Shown here: positions 1 to 5,950 of the stretch, in pieces
How the letters are laid out: each line of letters opens with the position of its first letter
How positions within the stretch are numbered: position 1 is the first letter of the stretch
NCBI GenBank assembly: GCA_001412365.1
Contig: LKUE01000184.1
Span: 1 to 6,104 of the forward strand
Reading direction: 5' to 3'
Length of the DNA: 6,104 bases
Source of the DNA: Desulfuromonas sp. SDB
GTDB taxonomy: Bacteria > SDB-A
The notes under the pieces: model-generated
Seen by the model: the letters and a program-made list of their open reading frames with translations, nothing else
The model's database searches: none
What the model was told of the DNA's origin: nothing
Program-made: the position numbers and the translations under genes

Positions 1-2
1 AA

Positions 3-551
3 CTCATTTTTTTCTCCACTGCCTTTGCCCTGATCCTCCTCATTCTGTCAGGAGGTTGTCAGGGTAATGGCGATGTAATCTCAGGAGCTATAGGCACTGC
101 TGCTGATCTTGCTTCTCAAACTCAAACTGTTGAAATACAGGCAGATCAAAATGTAACCAATGGGGCAGACAGCTCAGCTCCCGCCACTCAACCTACCCCT
201 ACCGATGAGTTTTCACCGGAAGAAGTAGAACAAATGCTGGCTACAGAAGAATTTCACTATACCAGCGCCAGAAATCCTTATAGATCGCCGCTGGAACAAC
301 TTGAAAAATCAAACCTTTTAAATCCTAAAGATGCCATCCTGGAAGGTGTTATCTCAGGCCCCCGGGGACTTCTGGCTATTGTACGGAGTTTGGAAGGCAA
401 ACATTGGTTATTGCGGGAAGGAGACCGAGTTAGCGGAGGGAACGTAGCGGAGATAACTCCGGAAGCAGTGACCTTTGTTTTTGAAACTTATGGATCGATT
501 TCCAAAGTAGTAATAACCAGACAAAGCTCTACAACCGAGGAGGGGCAGTGA
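3..551 (+). CDS. pilP: PilP-like type IV pilus inner-membrane lipoprotein (5' partial)
   Basis: PilP is the lipoprotein that links the inner-membrane PilN/PilO platform to the PilQ secretin in type IV pilus assembly. The frame is open from the left edge, and 182 codons are visible. The first ATG (234) is internal: upstream lies a hydrophobic run ending in a lipobox-like LSGGC, with the candidate lipidated Cys at base 57 (visible residue 19). A Q/T/S/P-rich linker follows, then the family-typical RNPYRSPLE segment at visible residues 90-98, then a small beta-rich C-terminal domain (about residues 110-175, including SGPRGLLAIVRS and LREGDRV). The stop overlaps the GTG of pilQ by 4 bases, as expected for a pilMNOPQ operon. 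Serine at lipobox position -3 is not the commonest residue. The true start lies outside the window. The PilP assignment rests on the motif, the C-terminal fold pattern and the adjacent secretin. Confidence 0.88.
   Translation, partial: LIFFSTAFALILLILSGGCQGNGDVISGAIGTAADLASQTQTVEIQADQNVTNGADSSAPATQPTPTDEFSPEEVEQMLATEEFHYTSARNPYRSPLEQLEKSNLLNPKDAILEGVISGPRGLLAIVRSLEGKHWLLREGDRVSGGNVAEITPEAVTFVFETYGSISKVVITRQSSTTEEGQ
537..545 (+). promoter_or_regulatory. Strong Shine-Dalgarno fixing the pilQ GTG start
   Basis: GAGGAGGGG lies inside the last codons of pilP and leaves a 4-base gap from its GGAGG core (539-543) to the GTG at 548. It supports GTG over the later Met codon at residue 9. It also keeps the two lysines that begin the signal peptide. 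The 4-base overlap of GTG with the pilP TGA suggests translational coupling. Confidence 0.8.
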
Positions 552-2200
552 AAAAATTAATTTTAATATTAATGTCACTACTAGGTCTGGTTGGATTGAT
601 TAATGCAACTAATTTAAATGATATTACCATCTCTCCAACCTCCCAGGGTACTCAGGTTTTGTTAGAGACCGATGGGACCTTAACCTACCGGGAATACCTT
701 TCCGGAAACAACGTAGTGATTGATTTTTACGATACCGACAACAATCTTCAAGCTTCTGCATTCCCCATAATCAACCGGGGTTCGATAACCGGTATAGGTA
801 TTGCTGATTTTTCTTCTAGTAATATTCTCAGGGTGGTTATTGAGACCGAAGGGTTAAAAAATTATAATGTAGTGCCATCCAGGTCTAATTTGGCACTAAA
901 CATCCAACCCAGCGTATCTTCAGGCAGTTTTCCGGTATGGAGAGCATCGGAAAGCATTTCCGAACTGGAGTATGATAATTTTTCCTACGGGGGATTGCCC
1001 CGGGGAGCTTTTACCGGAGCAGGCGGACTGATCAGTATGGACCTGGATCAAGCGGATATACTATCTGTTCTCAGGGCAATTGCTGATTACAGCGGCAGGG
1101 ATATAATTGCTTCCCCCGGAGTTTCAGGAACAGTGACCTTGAAATTAAACAATGTCACCTGGTGGCAAGCCCTTCAGGCAATTTGTCATTCCCATGGATT
1201 TGGAATTTCAGAAGAAAATGGAATTCTGCTGGTGGGAAATCAGAGTGAATTCGACAATTGGAGACAAGCCCAGGAAAGTGCAGAAAGAACCATCTACCGG
1301 GTTTACACCTTGGAATACACCACCCCCGATAATATTCTACCATCACTGCAGAATTTAATTTCAGAGAGAGGACAAATATCTGTGGACGCCCGAACCAACT
1401 CCCTGGTAGTCAGCGATATTGAGTCCCGGCAACAGGCAGTTCAGGATATGATCGGCATTCTGGATAAAGCCACTCCTCAAGTGGAAATCATCGCCAAAAT
1501 AATTGATGTCAACACCGACGCTTCCATTGACTTCGGGATTACCTGGGGAGTAACTGGATTGGATTTCTTCGAGTACAACACTCAAGGTGATGTTCAATTT
1601 GGAGATTTAACTCAAACTGAAGAAAGAGGCAGAATTGGTATTCAGGTGGGAACCATACAGAGTTTTGCAAATATCCAAACTTTAATTGATGCTATGGAAA
1701 GAGACGGCAAAGCCAGAACTATTGCCAGCCCTCATATTACTGTTCTGGATAATACTACCGCTACCATTCTGGGAGGTAAGAGATTCGGGGTTCAGGTTAG
1801 AGGTTCAGACGGTTCAGTAACCATTGAATTCTACGATGCGGGAACAAAACTGGAAGTCACTCCCCATGTCAATGTTATGGATGAAATAAATTTAGAAATT
1901 AGAACTGAACTTTCTGATGTTGACATATCTTCAGTTCAGGCAGGTACCCCCATTATCACCACTCATGAAGCCCAAACCACTCAACGGGTAATGGATGGTG
2001 AAACTGTAGCCCTGGGGGGATTTGTAACTGAAACTGAAAGTAATTCTGAAACCGGTATTCCTATTTTGAAAAACATTCCCCTGATCGGCTGGCTGTTTAA
2101 AAATCACAGCACATCCACCACTCAGAGGGAAGTGCTGATATTTATTACTCCTCACATTATCCGCCCCCATCAGGTGGAGACCCAAACTTCACCAGAATAA
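548..2200 (+). CDS. pilQ: Type IV pilus secretin PilQ
   Basis: PilQ forms the outer-membrane ring through which the pilus fibre leaves the cell. The 550-residue product starts with a signal peptide (1-20, MKKLILILMSLLGLVGLINA). An AMIN-type peptidoglycan-binding domain follows (about 24-119), then a spacer, an STN/N0 domain (about 160-231, with the SGRDIIASPGVSGTVTL segment), one N1/NolW domain (about 248-308, with QISVDARTNSLVVSD) and the secretin barrel domain (about 311-540). The barrel carries the typical RTIASPHITVLDN, TTHEAQTTQRVMDGETVALGG and GIPILKNIPLIGWLF segments and ends in ITPHII. All domains are intact. With a single AMIN and a single N1 it is shorter than the roughly 700-residue PilQ proteins of Pseudomonas or Neisseria. 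It lies directly after pilP and before a strong terminator, so it is the last gene of its operon. Family assignment is firm. Confidence 0.96.
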   Translation: MKKLILILMSLLGLVGLINATNLNDITISPTSQGTQVLLETDGTLTYREYLSGNNVVIDFYDTDNNLQASAFPIINRGSITGIGIADFSSSNILRVVIETEGLKNYNVVPSRSNLALNIQPSVSSGSFPVWRASESISELEYDNFSYGGLPRGAFTGAGGLISMDLDQADILSVLRAIADYSGRDIIASPGVSGTVTLKLNNVTWWQALQAICHSHGFGISEENGILLVGNQSEFDNWRQAQESAERTIYRVYTLEYTTPDNILPSLQNLISERGQISVDARTNSLVVSDIESRQQAVQDMIGILDKATPQVEIIAKIIDVNTDASIDFGITWGVTGLDFFEYNTQGDVQFGDLTQTEERGRIGIQVGTIQSFANIQTLIDAMERDGKARTIASPHITVLDNTTATILGGKRFGVQVRGSDGSVTIEFYDAGTKLEVTPHVNVMDEINLEIRTELSDVDISSVQAGTPIITTHEAQTTQRVMDGETVALGGFVTETESNSETGIPILKNIPLIGWLFKNHSTSTTQREVLIFITPHIIRPHQVETQTSPE

Positions 2201-2207
2201 AAAATAA

Positions 2208-2245
2208 GGGCAGGGATGCATCCCTGCCCTGTTTGTTTTTCTTGT
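2208..2245 (+). terminator. Rho-independent terminator after pilQ, possibly bidirectional
   Basis: Bases 2208-2229 are a perfect 22-base palindrome: arms GGGCAGGGA and TCCCTGCCC around a TGCA loop. A T-rich tract follows (2230-2246). An A-rich run (2196-2206) precedes the stem, so the minus strand would also have a T-rich tail. It begins 8 bases after the pilQ stop and separates the pilus operon from the L,D-transpeptidase gene. Confidence 0.92.
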
Positions 2246-2291
2246 TTTAGTTTTCCTTGCATTAATTTCATTTCATTGCTAAAAATACTTG

Positions 2292-3170
2292 ATGATATTA
2301 TGGTGTTTATTATTATGTTGGGGGACACCTAATTCTGGTGTAGAACCCCATATCATGCCGGATAATTATTGTTTGTTAACAATTCCGGACACTGTTTTTG
2401 CGCATCAAAGACTGGCACTGTCACCTTATTTATTGGATAACTCAAAAGTTTCCATCCATCTAGATGACACCACCATAGATTGTCCCACCGGCACCAAGTT
2501 ATCCCAGCAGAAACTGCTGATGGGATATGTGGAGATTCCCTATCCGGGGATTGAATTCACTGAAGCAGTTTTACAGATCAGCAGCCCCGGTTTTAACTGC
2601 ACATATCCTCTATGTATCTACAGTGAAAGATGGATGGATATTTATCTGGACGAAGATCTTCAGTTCACCATTTTATGGGAAGGAGCAAGACCTTTGACTT
2701 ATAGCTTAATCTCCAGCGGCAGAGGAAAATCACCAACTGAATGCGCCCACTCTAAAGTATACGGCAAACAGGTTTCTGCTGAATTTTACGATGGAGGTGA
2801 AATGAAATGGTGGATGGCTATCCAACGAGCTTATGATGTTACCGTGATAACTGACAGCGGTGAAGAAAAATACTTTGAGTACTTAGAAAACGGCACTCAT
2901 GCTCCTCTCAGGGGTACCTATCATCAAGTGGGATCTCCAGCCAGTCACGGCTGTGTCCGGAATCCCCTGGCTAAAATCTTCTGGGATCATCTACAGGTCA
3001 ATGATCGGGTGGAGTTGCATTACCGAAATTCCGGCTCCAGTTATTCCTTTGATCAGATCAATCCGGCGTGGAGATATATCCAATGGGATCCAATCCTGGA
3101 AGTTGATTCATCGTTGATCCAGTACATGCAGGGAGCCTGGGAAAGAATACAAATAGAATTTAATTTATAA
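2292..3170 (+). CDS. Secreted L,D-transpeptidase, YkuD family
   Basis: YkuD-family enzymes form 3-3 peptidoglycan cross-links, or attach proteins to meso-diaminopimelate, through an active-site cysteine in the periplasm. Numbered from ATG 2292 (292 residues), the YkuD domain runs from about 113 to 245. It contains SHGCVRN at 218-224 with catalytic Cys221. His203 lies 14 residues before the SHGC motif, matching the family pattern H-X(14-17)-[S/T]HGC. The first 12 residues are hydrophobic (ILWCLLLCWG), resembling a short uncharged signal segment. Residues about 25-110 look beta-rich, hold Cys27, Cys64, Cys103 and Cys108, and match no domain I recognise. There is no LysM or PG-binding module. 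The start is uncertain: TTG 2289 adds one residue, ATG 2355 would remove the hydrophobic start, and none has a clear ribosome site. The gene follows the pilQ terminator and precedes lpoB by 28 bases, so it probably leads the next operon. Confidence 0.85.
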   Translation: MILWCLLLCWGTPNSGVEPHIMPDNYCLLTIPDTVFAHQRLALSPYLLDNSKVSIHLDDTTIDCPTGTKLSQQKLLMGYVEIPYPGIEFTEAVLQISSPGFNCTYPLCIYSERWMDIYLDEDLQFTILWEGARPLTYSLISSGRGKSPTECAHSKVYGKQVSAEFYDGGEMKWWMAIQRAYDVTVITDSGEEKYFEYLENGTHAPLRGTYHQVGSPASHGCVRNPLAKIFWDHLQVNDRVELHYRNSGSSYSFDQINPAWRYIQWDPILEVDSSLIQYMQGAWERIQIEFNL

Positions 3171-3188
3171 CTGATTTAACTCCAAACC

Positions 3189-3193
3189 GGAGG
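3189..3193 (+). promoter_or_regulatory. Shine-Dalgarno of the lpoB-like gene
   Basis: GGAGG sits 5 bases before the ATG at 3199. It fixes that start, which also gives a complete lipoprotein signal peptide. Confidence 0.85.
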
Positions 3194-3198
3194 TTAAT

Positions 3199-3774
3199 AT
3201 GAAAAATAAATGGGCCCTTTTAATTTCACTGCTCCTGTTAGTGGGCTGCTCATCTCGAACCGTTACCAGAATTGATACTGATTTAGTTACTGATCTAAGC
3301 GGGAAATGGAATGATACAGATTCCCGTTTAGTAGCTGAAGCAATGGTTACTGAATGTCTGGATTCTCCATGGTTAACCATGTACATGGAAAGAAATGCTT
3401 CCAAACCTACCGTAATTGTAGGTACAATCCAAAACCGGAGTTATGAACATATAGATGCAACCACTTTCATGAAAGATATTGAACGTGATTTCGTCAATTC
3501 AGGTCTGATCAGAATTGTCGCCTCAGTTGAGGAAAGAGAAGATTTAAGAGATGAAAGATGGTCCCAACAAGGATTTGCTTCCCCTGAAACCAGAACTGCC
3601 TTAAGAAATGAATACGGCGCTGAATATATGATGATGGGAACTATCACTTCAATTATTGATGAGGCAGAAGGAGTAAGAGTAAACTACTATCAGGTAGATC
3701 TGGAATTATTGGATATTGAAACAACTGAAAAAATTTGGATGGGCTCAAAAAAGATAAAAAAGATTATTGAATAA
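3199..3774 (+). CDS. lpoB: LpoB-like penicillin-binding protein activator, lipoprotein
   Basis: LpoB is an outer-membrane lipoprotein that reaches through the periplasm to activate the bifunctional synthase PBP1b. The 191-residue product opens with KNK, a hydrophobic run and lipobox LVGC with Cys17. Ser at +2 and +3 fits outer-membrane sorting, if enterobacterial rules apply. The body shows family-typical blocks: DLSGKWNDTDSRLVAEAMV (32-50), SKPTVIVGTIQNRSYEHID (68-86), DFVNSGLIRIVAS (97-109), GAEYMMMGTITSI (140-152), and YQVDLELLDIETTEKIWMG with KKIKK at the C-terminus. The disordered Pro/Gln-rich linker of the E. coli protein is absent, so the lipid anchor connects almost directly to the globular domain. 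The upstream L,D-transpeptidase and downstream COG3014-like lipoprotein support a cell-wall role. Activation of a particular PBP is inferred from family only, and no PBP gene is in the window. Confidence 0.9.
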   Translation: MKNKWALLISLLLLVGCSSRTVTRIDTDLVTDLSGKWNDTDSRLVAEAMVTECLDSPWLTMYMERNASKPTVIVGTIQNRSYEHIDATTFMKDIERDFVNSGLIRIVASVEEREDLRDERWSQQGFASPETRTALRNEYGAEYMMMGTITSIIDEAEGVRVNYYQVDLELLDIETTEKIWMGSKKIKKIIE

Positions 3775-3777
3775 TTT

Positions 3778-3784
3778 GTTATTA
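3778..3784 (+). other. Left cassette core site (GTTATTA), candidate recombination junction
   Basis: GTTATTA fits the integron core form G^TTRRRY at five of seven positions and shares GTTAT with the site at 4405-4409. It lies 4 bases after the lpoB stop and 15 bases before the acetyltransferase ATG, which is the usual place for the start of a gene cassette. The predicted crossover lies between 3778 and 3779. Confidence 0.5.
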
Positions 3785-4405
3785 AGAGAATAATGAATAT
3801 TAAGGGAAATAAAATAGAATTAAAATCTGCCAAAGAATCGGATCGAGAAAAAATATACACTTGGCTTACACAATCAAACTTAACTCCCCCTATGATGGGA
3901 CTTCCGAACTACCCAGACCACCCGATTCCTTCTTGGGAAGAATTCTGCAAGGATTATACTTTTTCCTTTTTTAACATTTCTGGTGATGGCAAAGGGAGAA
4001 ATTATATTATTGTCGTCGATGGTGAAGAAATCGGAACCATTGGATATGACCTTCTCGATAAACAAAACGGCAGGGTTATCATGGAGTTATGGATTCGATC
4101 TGAAAAATATTACGGGCACAGCTATGGCAGTGATGCTTTAAATACACTTTGCAACTATATACATACAAATTATAGTATCAAAAATTTCATAATAAGTCCT
4201 TCCTCAAGAAATAAACGAGCAATAGCTGCATATAAAAAGGCTGAATTCAGATATAAAAAATTCCTGAACAAAGAAGAACAAAAAAAGGAATTTAAATTAT
4301 CCGAATACGATGATATTATATTAATGATAAAAAAACTTATAACAAAGCAATGCATCTGACTTTTTCCCGCCGCTTAGCTTTGGGAAAAAGCAGTTGATTT
4401 TCTCG
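3779..4405 (+). mobile_element. Putative single integron-type gene cassette carrying an acetyltransferase
   Basis: The 627-base segment has cassette architecture. It starts at a GTTAT core, holds one gene whose ATG lies 14 bases in, and ends in a foldback attC-like site that contains the stop codon. It has no promoter I can see. By hand count the gene body is about 34% G+C against about 39% for the adjacent lpoB. No integrase or attI is in the window, so it would be a lone cassette, either inserted at a secondary GTT site or left from a lost array. Removing it brings lpoB and the following ORFs close together. This is a structural inference; a chance hairpin next to a transferred gene is the main alternative. 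Confidence 0.55.
3793..4359 (+). CDS. GNAT-family N-acetyltransferase
   Basis: GNAT enzymes move an acetyl group from acetyl-CoA to an amine; the substrate here is unknown. The 188-residue product has an N-terminal IELKSAKESDREKIYTWL segment (8-25), a central VDGEEIGTIGYDL strand pair (75-87), MELWI (97-101), a CoA-loop region YYGHSYGSDAL (106-116), and SSRNKRAIAAYKKAEF (137-152), the usual C-terminal N-x-x-A-I-x-x-Y block. The CoA-loop consensus [RQ]xxGxG reads YGHSYG, with Tyr107 and Ser110 in place of the Arg/Gln and first Gly, so cofactor binding may be altered. It resembles RimJ/RimL- or AAC(6')-like members, but I cannot assign resistance or protein acetylation. The start has a weak AAGAGA ribosome site. 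The TGA stop lies inside the attC-like site, as in integron cassettes. Lys/Ile/Asn-rich coding and low G+C set it apart from its neighbours. Transcription probably comes from the lpoB side. Confidence 0.85.
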   Translation: MNIKGNKIELKSAKESDREKIYTWLTQSNLTPPMMGLPNYPDHPIPSWEEFCKDYTFSFFNISGDGKGRNYIIVVDGEEIGTIGYDLLDKQNGRVIMELWIRSEKYYGHSYGSDALNTLCNYIHTNYSIKNFIISPSSRNKRAIAAYKKAEFRYKKFLNKEEQKKEFKLSEYDDIILMIKKLITKQCI

Positions 4406-4411
4406 TTATAA
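4337..4411 (+). other. attC-like recombination site (foldback)
   Basis: The outer boxes TTATAAC (4337-4343) and GTTATAA (4405-4411) are perfect reverse complements. Inside them CTG-A-CTTTTTCCC (4356-4368) pairs with GGGAAAAAGCAG (4382-4393), leaving A4359 bulged, as extrahelical bases are in attC stems. The apical loop is 13 bases (4369-4381). AAAGCAA (4344-4350) can also pair with TTGATTT (4394-4400) around one G-A mismatch. The 75-base length is within the usual attC range. The outer boxes match RYYYAAC/GTTRRRY only partly (five of seven each), and the region between outer box and inner stem is longer than in textbook attC sites. It is a poor terminator candidate because no T-tract directly follows the stem. 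Confidence 0.55.
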
Positions 4412-4413
4412 CT

Positions 4414-4557
4414 ATGAAAAGCACAGATATAGGAAAGCAGATGATCGAAGAAGGCAAACAGGTACAGGGGAACCGAAAGATATCGCCGTTTGGTCAACGG
4501 ACATTTCGCTCCGCTCCATCCCCACCAGTGATGGCTGAAGATCTGCTAAAACGGTAA
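4414..4557 (+). CDS. Possible small ORF, 47 residues, unknown
   Basis: This frame runs from an ATG 2 bases past the cassette's right core site to a TAA 6 bases before the next gene's ATG, in that gene's own frame. The product is basic and Pro/Ser-containing, beginning MKSTDIGKQMIEEGKQ and including SPFGQRTFRSAPSPP. It has no signal peptide, membrane segment or domain I recognise. There is no convincing ribosome site. With the cassette removed it would start 12 bases after the lpoB stop, so it could be an original small operon member, a remnant of a longer gene, or chance. The region between the flanking genes (4360-4563) is only about 200 bases, and I found no promoter in it. Confidence 0.3.
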   Translation: MKSTDIGKQMIEEGKQVQGNRKISPFGQRTFRSAPSPPVMAEDLLKR

Positions 4558-4563
4558 AACACG

Positions 4564-5913
4564 ATGTCACGTTTTTTAATCTTAATATCTATAGCATTTA
4601 TTGGCGGTTGCGCCTCAAGCTATCAGCGAATGGAACCAGTTCGAACCTATCTTTACCAACATCAATACCAGAAGGCGGTGGAAGTATTTGACAGTTTAAA
4701 TATTTCTGAACAAAATGCTGTTTCTCTCGATCATGCCAACCGGGGATTGTTGTTGCATCTGAATAAAGATTATATCGAAAGTAATGCTGAATTGGAGATA
4801 GCGGAAACCTACATGGATCGTATCCGGGAGGAAAATTTAAAACAGATCATATCTTCAATGCTTATAAATGAATATTCTCTTCCCTATGCGGGTGAAGACT
4901 ATGAAAATACAATGATAAATTTTTATAAACTATTTAATTACGTATTATTGAATGACTTTCAAGAAGCCCTGGTGGAATGCAGAAGAATTGACCATAAATT
5001 AAATGTTCTCTATGATTTCTATTCAGAAAACTTAACTTATCGAGAGGACGGATTTGCCAGATATCTTGCCGGCATCATCTATGAACATCTTGGTCATTAT
5101 GACGATGCTTTTATAGAATATTTTAAATCCTATCATATCTACAAAGATCTCTATTATCCCAACTACAATTTAAGCCCTCCCCAGGGTTTGATTTTAAGTT
5201 TAATTAAAACTGCAGTAGTAACCTCCCGCACTGATCAAATTCAGGATTTATTATCAAATCCCAGGTATCAATCTATCCAAACCTATATCCAGACATTTCA
5301 AGACAGTTTAAATCATTCCCCAGTTGATTCAGCATGTGAGATTATTTATATTTTAGAAACAGGGGAACTGCCTCATAAGCAGGAAATTAATGTATATTTA
5401 GATATAGACGATGATCATCCCCAGCCGGTTGCCCTCTCTCTTCCCACCATCATTCCTCATCCCTCCGCCATAACTTCTGGCTATCTAAACTCCGGCAACA
5501 ATCAGGCACCTCTGGAATTAGTGGAAAATCTGGGAGCCATTGCCGCATTAAGTCTAGAAGATCACCGGGGAAGAATTATTGTAAGAGCAGCCGCCCGAAC
5601 TGGATTAAAGATATTAGCCTCGGAAGCAGGAGAATTCATCGGTGACCAGATCGCCGATGAAGAAAACTCCTGGCTGGGTGATTTAATCGGTTCAGCAGTC
5701 AGCATTTTCGGAGCAGCAACAGAGCATGCTGACTTAAGAAGCTGGTCCTTGCTTCCCGATAGAATATTTCTGGGAAGACTGGCAATCAGCCCCGATCAAA
5801 CCAATTTTACCGTAAATTTACATTTGTACGGATATTCCGACATTGAACTCACCTATTCTATTGATCCCAAACCTGGTGAAAAAATATTCATAAAAGAAAG
5901 GGTGTGGTATTAG
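4564..5913 (+). CDS. COG3014-like large lipoprotein with TPR-like N-terminal half
   Basis: The 449-residue product has a short signal ending in lipobox IGGC (Cys16, then Ala-Ser-Ser), so it is probably lipid-anchored. Residues about 20-200 are helical with TPR-like pairs: YLYQHQYQKAVEVFDSL (29-45), GLLLHLNKDYIESNAELEIAE (61-81), YKLFNYVLLNDFQEALVECRR (121-141) and FARYLAGIIYEHLGHYDDAFIEYFKSY (164-190). The pattern DYENTMINFYKLFNYVLLND, with ECRRIDHKL and FARYLAG, is what I recall from COG3014 proteins. So is the late ADLRSWSLLPDRIFLGRL (389-406). The C-terminal half is mixed alpha/beta with a Gly/Ala-rich helical stretch (about 322-386). The biochemical function is not established as far as I know; the neighbouring lpoB suggests a cell-envelope or peptidoglycan role. 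The ATG lacks a clear ribosome site, and an in-frame TAA at 4555 blocks extension upstream, so translation may depend on coupling. Confidence 0.82.
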   Translation: MSRFLILISIAFIGGCASSYQRMEPVRTYLYQHQYQKAVEVFDSLNISEQNAVSLDHANRGLLLHLNKDYIESNAELEIAETYMDRIREENLKQIISSMLINEYSLPYAGEDYENTMINFYKLFNYVLLNDFQEALVECRRIDHKLNVLYDFYSENLTYREDGFARYLAGIIYEHLGHYDDAFIEYFKSYHIYKDLYYPNYNLSPPQGLILSLIKTAVVTSRTDQIQDLLSNPRYQSIQTYIQTFQDSLNHSPVDSACEIIYILETGELPHKQEINVYLDIDDDHPQPVALSLPTIIPHPSAITSGYLNSGNNQAPLELVENLGAIAALSLEDHRGRIIVRAAARTGLKILASEAGEFIGDQIADEENSWLGDLIGSAVSIFGAATEHADLRSWSLLPDRIFLGRLAISPDQTNFTVNLHLYGYSDIELTYSIDPKPGEKIFIKERVWY

Positions 5914-5950
5914 AATATTGAAAACAGCTCCTGCAATCTGATTTAACCAT

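Noticed and set aside
1155-1597. Open frames on the opposite strand within pilQ
   Set aside because: They lie wholly inside a well-supported secretin gene and show no family motifs or ribosome sites.
2257-2285. TTGCAT with TAAAAA 17 bases downstream, as a promoter for the L,D-transpeptidase gene
   Set aside because: Only four of six -10 bases match in a very AT-rich stretch, and the implied transcript would start at about the ATG itself. Too weak to list, although a leaderless transcript would explain the missing ribosome site.
2899-3117. Second plus-strand frame inside the L,D-transpeptidase gene
   Set aside because: It overlaps the catalytic SHGC region in another frame and has no recognisable protein features.
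3171-3198. Terminator or promoter between the L,D-transpeptidase and lpoB
   Set aside because: The 28-base gap has a ribosome site but no hairpin or -10/-35 pair, so I treat the two genes as one transcription unit.
3441-3647. Minus-strand frame inside the lpoB-like gene
   Set aside because: It lies within conserved LpoB blocks and has no independent support.
3793-4359. Calling the acetyltransferase an aminoglycoside-resistance enzyme because it sits in a cassette
   Set aside because: The GNAT fold is clear, but substrate-specific residues cannot be recognised and the CoA loop departs from the consensus. Resistance would be a guess.
4360-4390. CTTTTTCCC / GGGAAAAAG inverted repeat read as a Rho-independent terminator for the acetyltransferase gene
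   Set aside because: The stem is AT-rich at its base, the loop is 13 bases, and no T-tract directly follows. The longer set of nested complementary boxes fits a foldback recombination site better.
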